From Streptomyces apocyni (lineage in GTDB: Bacteria; Actinomycetota; Actinomycetes; Streptomycetales; Streptomycetaceae), in NCBI RefSeq assembly GCF_009739465.1, contig NZ_WHOM01000066.1:17137-81136 (forward strand): a stretch of 64,000 bases of DNA. Direction: 5' to 3'. The notes under the pieces are model-generated. The model saw only the letters and a list, made by a program, of their open reading frames with translations, was not told where the DNA came from and searched no databases. This document shows, one piece after another, positions 58,287 to 64,000 of this stretch; the first letter of the stretch is position 1; every line of letters starts with the position of its first letter. The position numbers and the translations under genes were made by a program.

Positions 58287-58964
58287 ATGCCTCTCATTCC
58301 CGAGGAGCCTCAGATTCACGAGAGCGCCCAGGGTCCCCGCGCAACTCCGGCCAACGGCCGCAGTGCGCCGACCCCCCGTCCTGTCCCCGGTCCCCGCCCC
58401 GCGGCACCGCCGCGTCCCGGACGGCCGGGCCCAGCCCGGCCCGCGCCGCCGGCCCAGCGCACCGCGCGCGAAGCGGCTCCCGGCGCCCCGGCCGCTGCTG
58501 CTCCAGCCGGTGGCGGCGCCGGTGCCGCTGCTGGTGCCGCTACTGCTCCCGGTGCTGGTGCCGGTGCCGGTGCCGCGCCGCAGATCCAGCTGATCCCGGC
58601 CTCCGCCGAGGGTGCGTTGGACGCCGCGGAGGAAGCCGTCGACCTGCTGCTGGACACCGGCCGTGCGCCCAGCGACATCCTGGTGATCACCACCGGCGAT
58701 CCGCACCCGTGGGCCACACACGAGCTGTCCTTCGGTCAGAGCGCCTACTGGGCCCAGCACGACGCCCGCGACGACGTGTTCTACGCCGCCGCTGCCGACG
58801 CGGGCCGGGCCGCCACCCGTCCCGTGGTCGTCGTCGCCGTCAACGGCGGTTCCGACGACGCGGCCGCTGGCGCGCTGCCTCTCGCGCTCAGCCGGGCGGG
58901 CGCCCTGCTGATCGTGTGCGGCGACCCGCGGCGCATCAACTCCGTGCTTGGCGTGGGTGTCTGA
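58287..58964 (+). CDS. Hypothetical protein with Pro/Ala-rich N-terminus
   Basis: A 225-residue protein. The first 100 residues are Pro/Arg/Ala/Gly-rich and disordered. The C-terminal 120 residues form a compact alpha/beta domain (LIPASAEGALDAAEEAVDLLL, DILVITTGDPHPWA, VVVVAVNGGSDD, ALSRAGALLIVCGDP). The last segment faintly recalls the C-terminal region of UvrD-like helicases, without any ATPase motif. It lies between rnhB and a minus-strand gene. Function unknown. Confidence 0.8.
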   Translation: MPLIPEEPQIHESAQGPRATPANGRSAPTPRPVPGPRPAAPPRPGRPGPARPAPPAQRTAREAAPGAPAAAAPAGGGAGAAAGAATAPGAGAGAGAAPQIQLIPASAEGALDAAEEAVDLLLDTGRAPSDILVITTGDPHPWATHELSFGQSAYWAQHDARDDVFYAAAADAGRAATRPVVVVAVNGGSDDAAAGALPLALSRAGALLIVCGDPRRINSVLGVGV

Positions 58965-59087
58965 CCCCTCCCCCTGATGGCGGCCGGTTGCCTTCCGGCC
59001 GCCCGGGAGAGGTCCGCGGCGTGAGGTACGGCGCTGGCGCGGTGGTACGGCGTCGGCGGGGCGGTACGGCGTTGATGTGCCGCTCGG

Positions 59088-59753
59088 TCAGCGAGCGGTG
59101 GCCCGGCTCAGCGAGGTCGGTGCCCCGCCGCCCCCGCCTGCCGCGATACGTGGGGCCCTGGGTGCGGTGCCGTTGAGCGCTCGCCGTGCCTCGGCGGTCT
59201 CGGCGGCCTGGGCGTGCGGTCGGCGTCCGGCCCGCCCCTCCCCGAGCACCTGCCACCCGTCGTGGGTCAGCGTGATGTAGGCGCCGCAGCGGAGCCCGTG
59301 CAGCGTGCAGGCATCCCGTAGCCCCCACATCCAGGCACCGTCCTCCTGGGTCCAACGCGCGTCGCCCTCGCGGCAGAAGAGCAACACCGCCGTGCGTACC
59401 GGCGTGCGGCGCCGCAGGTCGTGCGGGATGACCCGGCGCAGCTGGGCCAGCAGGGCGTTGCGGCAGACCCAGCCGTCGGCGGTGGCCGACGCGCGCCGGG
59501 CGAAGGACGCGCTCGCTCGGAGCCGTTCCTCCTGGTCGAGTACGGCGACCACAGCGGTGTCCGGCGTGGGCAGGTGGCGCGTATGCAGGCTGCTGACGAC
59601 CTCGCGTGGGTCACGCAGCAGGGGGATGCCCGCGGCCGCCCACTCCGAGGGCTCGAGCATCCGGGCCAACTGGTTGGTGGCGGCGGACATCTCGGCGGTG
59701 ATCGGCGGCCGGGTCGCCGATGCCGCCGGGGGCGGAGCGAATCCGAAGGTCAC
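59088..59753 (-). CDS. Conserved hypothetical protein
   Basis: A 221-residue protein. Central conserved-looking pieces are DTAVVAVLDQEERLRASASF, VRTAVLLFCREGDARWTQEDGAWMWGLRDACTLHG (in two runs) and CGAYITLTHDGW. The tail is Ala/Arg/Gly-rich. No family is recognised. GGGAGG is four bases before GTG 59753. It is divergent from recQ, so the two may share a control region, and some association with recombination is possible. Confidence 0.82.
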   Translation of the reverse strand: MTFGFAPPPAASATRPPITAEMSAATNQLARMLEPSEWAAAGIPLLRDPREVVSSLHTRHLPTPDTAVVAVLDQEERLRASASFARRASATADGWVCRNALLAQLRRVIPHDLRRRTPVRTAVLLFCREGDARWTQEDGAWMWGLRDACTLHGLRCGAYITLTHDGWQVLGEGRAGRRPHAQAAETAEARRALNGTAPRAPRIAAGGGGGAPTSLSRATAR

Positions 59754-60083
59754 GGTCCTCCCTTCGGCTACGCGCCCACACCTGCGGGCGGGATCGGGCG
59801 GTGGGTGCGCGCACTGCGGTACAGCCCTGCCTGCCACGGAAGAGCCGCATGGGGAGCAGCTTCGATTCTCGTCGTCGCACCGGTGCCAGGCAACGAGGAA
59901 TTGGCGACGGTGACCAGAATCAGCGGGCAGGTCGGCTATATCCCTGCCCCTATCCCTGCCCCGGCTCACCCTGGTTGACGCGCGGCAGCCCCGCACCGCG
60001 AGGACCAGCGGCAACACCTCGACGTTCGGCTGTCACGCTGGGTGAGTTCGCTGATTGTCAGTGCCATCGGGTTGCATGGGGGC
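59754..60083. other. Divergent gap between hypothetical gene and recQ
   Basis: A 330-base gap without a supported gene. It contains two tandem TATCCCTGCCCC units (59939-59962) and a TTGACG hexamer at 59973 that could be a -35 for recQ. Two in-frame starts for recQ (GTG 60042, GTG 60060) lie at its end, so part of it may be coding. Confidence 0.5.
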
Positions 60084-62243
60084 ATGGACGATCTGGAGCT
60101 GCGCACAGAAGCCGACACCATCCTCGCTGAGCTCGTCGGTGACCCCACGGGGCGGGCGCGGCTGCGGGAGGACCAGTGGCAGGCGGTGGCGGCCCTGGTG
60201 CGGGAGCGTCGGCGCGCTCTGGTGGTGCAGCGGACCGGCTGGGGTAAGTCGGCCGTGTACTTCGTCGCCACGGCTCTGCTGCGTCGGCGTGGATCGGGCC
60301 CTACGGTGATCGTCTCGCCGCTGCTGGCGTTGATGCGTAACCAGGTCGAGTCGGCGGCGCGTGCGGGTATCCAGGCGCGCACGATCAACTCGGCGAACCC
60401 GGAGGAGTGGGACACCATCTACGGGGAGGTCGAGCGCGGCGAGACCGACGTCCTCCTCGTCAGTCCGGAACGTCTCAATTCGGTTGATTTCCGCGATCAG
60501 GTGCTGCCCAAGCTGGCGGCGACGACGGGTCTGCTGGTGGTCGACGAGGCACACTGCATCTCCGACTGGGGGCATGATTTCCGGCCGGACTACCGTCGGC
60601 TGCGGGCGATGCTGGCTGAACTCGCCCCTGGCGTGCCGGTGCTGGCCACCACGGCGACGGCCAACGCGCGGGTCACCGCGGACGTGGCCGAGCAGTTGGG
60701 TACGGGTGCCGGGGAGGCCCTGGTGCTGCGGGGCGCGCTGGACCGGGAGAGCCTGCGGCTGGGGGTGGTCCAGCTGCCGGATGCCGCACATCGCTTGGCC
60801 TGGCTGGCCGAGCACCTGGACGAGCTGCCGGGCTCCGGGATCATCTACACCTTGACGGTGGCCGCGGCCGAGGAGGCCACCGCTTTCCTGCGGCAGCGGG
60901 ACTTCCGGGTGGCCTCGTACACGGGCCGCACAGAGAACGCTGACCGGCTGCAGGCCGAGACCGACCTGCTGGAGAACCGGGTCAAGGCGCTGGTCGCCAC
61001 GTCGGCGCTCGGGATGGGCTTCGACAAGCCGGACCTGGGCTTCGTGCTCCATCTCGGCTCGCCGTCCTCGCCGATCGCGTACTACCAGCAGGTGGGGCGT
61101 GCGGGACGCGGTGTCGAGCACGCCGATGTGCTGCTGCTGCCGGGCAAGGAGGACGAGGCCATCTGGCGCTACTTCGCCGATACGGCCTTCCCGCCCGAGG
61201 CGCAGGTTCGCCAGACCCTCTCGGCCCTCGCCGACGCGGGGCGGCCGTTGTCCGTCCCGGCCCTGGAGGCGTTGGTGGATCTTCGGCGCAGCCGACTGGA
61301 GACGATGCTGAAGGTGCTGGACGTCGACGGCGCGGTCAAGCGCGTGAAGGGCGGCTGGACCTCCACCGGCCAGCCATGGACGTACGACGCCGAGCGGTAC
61401 GCCTGGGTCGCTCGGCAGCGGGCCACCGAGCAGCAGGCCATGCGTGACTACGTGAGCACCTCCCAGTGCCGAATGGAGTTCCTGCGCCAGCAGTTGGACG
61501 ACGAGGGGGCCACGCCGTGCGGCCGCTGTGACAACTGCGCCGGGGCCTGGGCCGACTCCGCCGTCTCGGCGGACACGCTGACGGGAGCGGAGCGGGAACT
61601 GGACCGCCCAGGAGTCGAGGTCGAGCCGCGCCGGATGTGGCCGACGGGGCTGCCCGCACTGGGCATCGACCTCAAGGGACGTATCCCGGCCACGGAGCAG
61701 TGCGCCACCGGGCGTGCCCTGGGGAGGCTTTCGGACATCGGCTGGGGCAACCGACTGCGCCCGCTGCTGGCCGAGAACGCGCCGGATGGGCCGGTCCCCC
61801 ACGATGTCCTCCGCGCCGCGGTAGCGGTACTCGCCGACTGGGCCCGCTCTCCCGGCGGCTGGGCGACGCAGGGCCCGGACGCCGCTGCCCGGCCGGTGGG
61901 AGTCGTCGCTGTACCGTCCCTGTCCCGCCCACAACTGGTCGCTTCCCTCGCCGAGGGCATCGCGACCATCGGCCGCCTCCCGTTCCTGGGCACCCTGACG
62001 TACACCGGCCCGAGCGGCGAGCACACGGCACGCCGCAGTAACTCGGCCCAACGCCTCAGGACCCTGTCCGGCGCCTTCACCGTCTCCGATGAACTGGCTG
62101 GCGCCCTGGCCCAGTCCCCGGGTCCCGTCCTGCTCGTCGACGACTACACCGACTCCGGCTGGACCCTCGCTGTCGCCGCCCGCCTCCTGCGCAAGGCAGG
62201 CAGCGCACAGGTCCTCCCCCTGACGCTGGCCGCAGCGGGCTGA
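60084..62243 (+). CDS. recQ: RecQ-type DNA helicase fused to a phosphoribosyltransferase-like domain
   Basis: A 719-residue protein. Helicase motifs: Walker A RTGWGKS (near 51-57), DEAHCISDWGHDFRPDY (motif II), ATTATA (motif III), QVGRAGRG (motif VI). The zinc domain has Cys in TSQC, CGRC and DNC near 457-483. From about 600 the protein changes: LPALGIDLKGRIPATEQ, then IATIGRLPFLGT and LLVDDYTDSGWTL near 690, a PRPP-binding motif typical of type I phosphoribosyltransferases (ComF-like). RecQ unwinds 3'-5' in recombination repair. ATG 60084 has only a close-spaced GGGGG; GTG 60042 is the alternative. Confidence 0.92.
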   Translation: MDDLELRTEADTILAELVGDPTGRARLREDQWQAVAALVRERRRALVVQRTGWGKSAVYFVATALLRRRGSGPTVIVSPLLALMRNQVESAARAGIQARTINSANPEEWDTIYGEVERGETDVLLVSPERLNSVDFRDQVLPKLAATTGLLVVDEAHCISDWGHDFRPDYRRLRAMLAELAPGVPVLATTATANARVTADVAEQLGTGAGEALVLRGALDRESLRLGVVQLPDAAHRLAWLAEHLDELPGSGIIYTLTVAAAEEATAFLRQRDFRVASYTGRTENADRLQAETDLLENRVKALVATSALGMGFDKPDLGFVLHLGSPSSPIAYYQQVGRAGRGVEHADVLLLPGKEDEAIWRYFADTAFPPEAQVRQTLSALADAGRPLSVPALEALVDLRRSRLETMLKVLDVDGAVKRVKGGWTSTGQPWTYDAERYAWVARQRATEQQAMRDYVSTSQCRMEFLRQQLDDEGATPCGRCDNCAGAWADSAVSADTLTGAERELDRPGVEVEPRRMWPTGLPALGIDLKGRIPATEQCATGRALGRLSDIGWGNRLRPLLAENAPDGPVPHDVLRAAVAVLADWARSPGGWATQGPDAAARPVGVVAVPSLSRPQLVASLAEGIATIGRLPFLGTLTYTGPSGEHTARRSNSAQRLRTLSGAFTVSDELAGALAQSPGPVLLVDDYTDSGWTLAVAARLLRKAGSAQVLPLTLAAAG

Positions 62244-62321
62244 GCCGGGCCGGACCAGTTCCTCGCTCATGCGTCTAGGAAACCCGACGGCTCTGACATC
62301 CGGCGGCTGACTGCGCCGACC

Positions 62322-62330
62322 TGTGGATAA
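62322..62330 (-). promoter_or_regulatory. Perfect DnaA box (inverted pair, left)
   Basis: TGTGGATAA, i.e. TTATCCACA on the minus strand, matches the DnaA box exactly. It is the left half of an inverted pair with the box at 62355. Both carry the same flanks (CCTGTGGATAAC and GTTATCCACAGG). Confidence 0.6.
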
Positions 62331-62354
62331 CTTCTGTCGCGACCGCGCCAAGGG

Positions 62355-62363
62355 TTATCCACA
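62355..62363 (+). promoter_or_regulatory. Perfect DnaA box (inverted pair, right)
   Basis: TTATCCACA, 24 bases after the left copy and 41 bases before the DUF4192 start codon. The identical flanking bases extend the inverted repeat to 12 bp per arm. Confidence 0.6.
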
Positions 62364-62403
62364 GGCTCAAGCGGGGTTTGCGATTCCGCGGGAGAGTCGG
62401 CGC

Positions 62404-63798
62404 ATGACGAATCACAGCGAAGCCGCCGACCGTCCCGGCGAGCAGATCACCCTGCGTGGCCCGGGCGAACTGGCCGACGCACTGCAGTATCTGATGGGTT
62501 TTCGCCCCGACGACAGCGTGGTCCTGGTCGCCCTGCACGGCGAGCGAGGCTGCTTCGGCGGGCGGGTCCGCCTGGGCATCCCCGAACAGGAGCAGGACTG
62601 GCCATCCGTCGCCGAGCAGCTAGCCCAGTGCCTGGTCAGCGGCAGCGAGAGGCGGAACGGCAAGCCGGACGGCATCGTTGTCTTCCTCTGCCGGGAACCC
62701 GCGGAGAAGGAGGCGGGCCACGCGGTCATGGAGCGCCTGCGGCCGCTCGCGGAAGCCCTGCGTACGGCGTGCCGGGCACTCGATGCCCCGGTGGTCGAGG
62801 CGCTCTGCCTTTCGGACGGACGGTACTGGTCCTACGTCTGCCCCGAGGGGCGCTGCTGCCCGGAGGACGGTACGCCTATGGCGCTGCCCGGCACATCGGT
62901 CATGGCGGCCACGGCCACGTACGCGGGTATCCAGATGCGCGGCAGGTTGCGGGAGATGGAGGTGAGGCTCGCGCCGTTGCAGGGCGGCGTGGTCGCGGAG
63001 CAGGAGCGAGCGCTCGACGCGGCGGGCATGGCGCTGATCCCTCGCATGCTGGATGACGTCAGCCGCGATCAGGTCGAGGACGACACGGTGGCACTGGCCC
63101 GTCTGATCATGGCGCGACTGCGGGCCGCCCCACCGGCGGGCGCCGCACGGCAGGGCGACGCGGGGGACGACGCGCTGCTCGGGTCCGACGAGGCCGCGAG
63201 CCTGATCATCGGGCTGCAGGACCGATGGACCCGTGACCGGGTGGCCCAGTGGATGGAAGGCGAGCAGGCGGCGTCGGCGCTTCGGCTCTGGCGGGCACTG
63301 GCCCGCCGCTGCGTTGGCCCGTACGCGGAACACGCGGCGGCCCCGCTGACCCTCGCGGGGTGGGTCGCCTGGTCGCTCGGCGACGAGCCAGAGGCCAGAA
63401 TCGGTCTCGGCATGGCGCTGCGGGTCGATCCCCGCTACACCTTCGCCCAGCTGCTGCACCAGGCCTGCAACGAGGGCCTGGACCCGGAGGCCCTGCGGAA
63501 GTGCCTTCGCGGGGACCGTGACGGGCGTGACGGGCGTGACGGGCGTGACGGGCGTGACGGGCGTGACGGGGGCGACGGGGGCGACGGGCGTGACGCGGAA
63601 GGCGCGGCGCCGAGGCGGCCCTCCTCGCATACGGCGGGGGACCCCACCACCCGGCGAGGCAAGGGACGCCCGGGGAACATGAGCGGCCCGCAAGGCCCCG
63701 CGTGCACGAAGAGGGACAGCGGCCCGCGCGCCAGCGGGGATGCGCCGGGCCGCACCCGACGGCGCACCGGTGGGCGCGGTACGAGGAGCGGGAGGTGA
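62404..63798 (+). CDS. DUF4192 family protein
   Basis: A 464-residue actinobacterial protein. ITLRGPGELADALQYLMGFRPDDSVVLVALHG and the VCPEGRCCPEDGTPM segment (Cys-rich, about 143-156) are the family signature. LWRALARRCVGPYAEHAAAPLTLAGWVAWSLGDE and ARIGLGMALRVDP are helical repeats. The tail after 365 is a run of Asp-Gly-Arg units encoded by a 9-bp repeat, then an Arg/Gly-rich end. Function unknown. GGGAGA is upstream of ATG 62404; two DnaA boxes lie within 85 bases of the start. Confidence 0.92.
   Translation: MTNHSEAADRPGEQITLRGPGELADALQYLMGFRPDDSVVLVALHGERGCFGGRVRLGIPEQEQDWPSVAEQLAQCLVSGSERRNGKPDGIVVFLCREPAEKEAGHAVMERLRPLAEALRTACRALDAPVVEALCLSDGRYWSYVCPEGRCCPEDGTPMALPGTSVMAATATYAGIQMRGRLREMEVRLAPLQGGVVAEQERALDAAGMALIPRMLDDVSRDQVEDDTVALARLIMARLRAAPPAGAARQGDAGDDALLGSDEAASLIIGLQDRWTRDRVAQWMEGEQAASALRLWRALARRCVGPYAEHAAAPLTLAGWVAWSLGDEPEARIGLGMALRVDPRYTFAQLLHQACNEGLDPEALRKCLRGDRDGRDGRDGRDGRDGRDGGDGGDGRDAEGAAPRRPSSHTAGDPTTRRGKGRPGNMSGPQGPACTKRDSGPRASGDAPGRTRRRTGGRGTRSGR
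63519..63597. repeat. 9-bp microsatellite inside the DUF4192 gene
   Basis: The unit GTGACGGGC recurs about six times in a row (encoding Asp-Gly-Arg) and then decays into GGCGACGGG copies. Units are in frame, so gain or loss would change tail length without a frameshift. Confidence 0.8.
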
Positions 63799-64000
63799 CC
63801 AGCCAGCGCGGCATGCGCCGGTGCGCTGCCCCGGGGTGCCGGTGGGCGGCGCGCCGCACCCTCGGCCCGCCAGCCCCGAGTACCTGCCGGTGCCGAAGCC
63901 GGTGCGGGGGAGGGCCGCGGGGTCGGCACGCGAGTCGGGGAGAGGGCCGCCAAGATCGGTACCCCACGTCCGTGGCCGTGGCTGGCGCCCCGCGGTGCGG
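63799..64000. other. Window end, no supported gene
   Basis: The last 202 bases hold only short or shadow frames on either strand and no ribosome site that I trust. The next gene probably starts beyond the window. Confidence 0.5.

Noticed and set aside
60033..62351. 772-codon minus-strand frame opposite recQ
   Set aside because: No domain, Arg/Gln-rich shadow composition; recQ on the plus strand has all motifs.
63519..63597. Possible CRISPR-like array
   Set aside because: Units are 9 bp, contiguous and in frame within a gene; there are no spacers.
63206..63967. Minus-strand frames at the window end
   Set aside because: Arg/Pro/His repeats produced by the 9-bp DUF4192 repeat read backwards.
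1..64000. tRNA, rRNA, insertion sequence or prophage genes
   Set aside because: All gaps were read for cloverleaf ends, transposase motifs and inverted terminal repeats; none was convincing.

Overview
The window is chromosomal DNA of a Streptomyces species. Evidence is the very high G+C with third-position bias, frequent GTG starts, actinobacterial families (ClgR, DUF3046, DUF4192, gluABCD-type uptake, the second RSH protein, nrdR-nrdJ), and a gene order that I recall from the recA to hrdB core of S. coelicolor. No phage, insertion sequence, CRISPR array, rRNA or tRNA gene was found. About fifty genes fill the window almost completely.

Region 1 (1-12.9 kb): the 3' end of cinA, clgR, a Dps miniferritin, a small membrane protein, an SDR oxidoreductase, the repair pair nei and lhr, an AraC regulator with an AzlC/AzlD amino-acid exporter, a hypothetical protein, a CsbD-like stress protein with a perfect palindromic terminator, a deoxyribosyltransferase-like gene and a previously unmarked decayed epimerase fragment.

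Region 2 (12.9-25 kb): a DUF3046 protein, recA-recX with an SOS-type box and a DnaA box upstream, an FAD monooxygenase, the glutamate uptake operon gluABCD, a two-component system, an orphan TAXI-type binding protein and an HxlR regulator behind three direct repeats.

Region 3 (25-39 kb): tRNA modification and housekeeping genes (miaB, miaA, dapF, hflX), an RSH (p)ppGpp enzyme with a degenerate synthetase domain, an M1 peptidase, and two tandem secreted lipoprotein serine proteases sharing an uncharacterised N-terminal module.

Region 4 (39-46 kb): a four-gene NRPS-independent siderophore (NIS) cluster: aminotransferase, IucA/IucC synthetase, GNAT acyltransferase, second synthetase. It matches a rhizobactin-type skeleton but lacks the decarboxylase and N-hydroxylase. 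This is the best candidate for an undescribed system.

Region 5 (46-64 kb): dinG, lexA with an SOS box, nrdR-nrdJ with two NrdR-like boxes, a TerD protein, several small enzymes, a PQQ-propeller lipoprotein, rnhB, a RecQ helicase fused to a phosphoribosyltransferase-like domain, and a DUF4192 gene preceded by an inverted pair of perfect DnaA boxes. DNA repair and nucleotide supply genes (nei, lhr, recA, recX, dinG, lexA, nrdRJ, rnhB, recQ) are a clear theme of the window.
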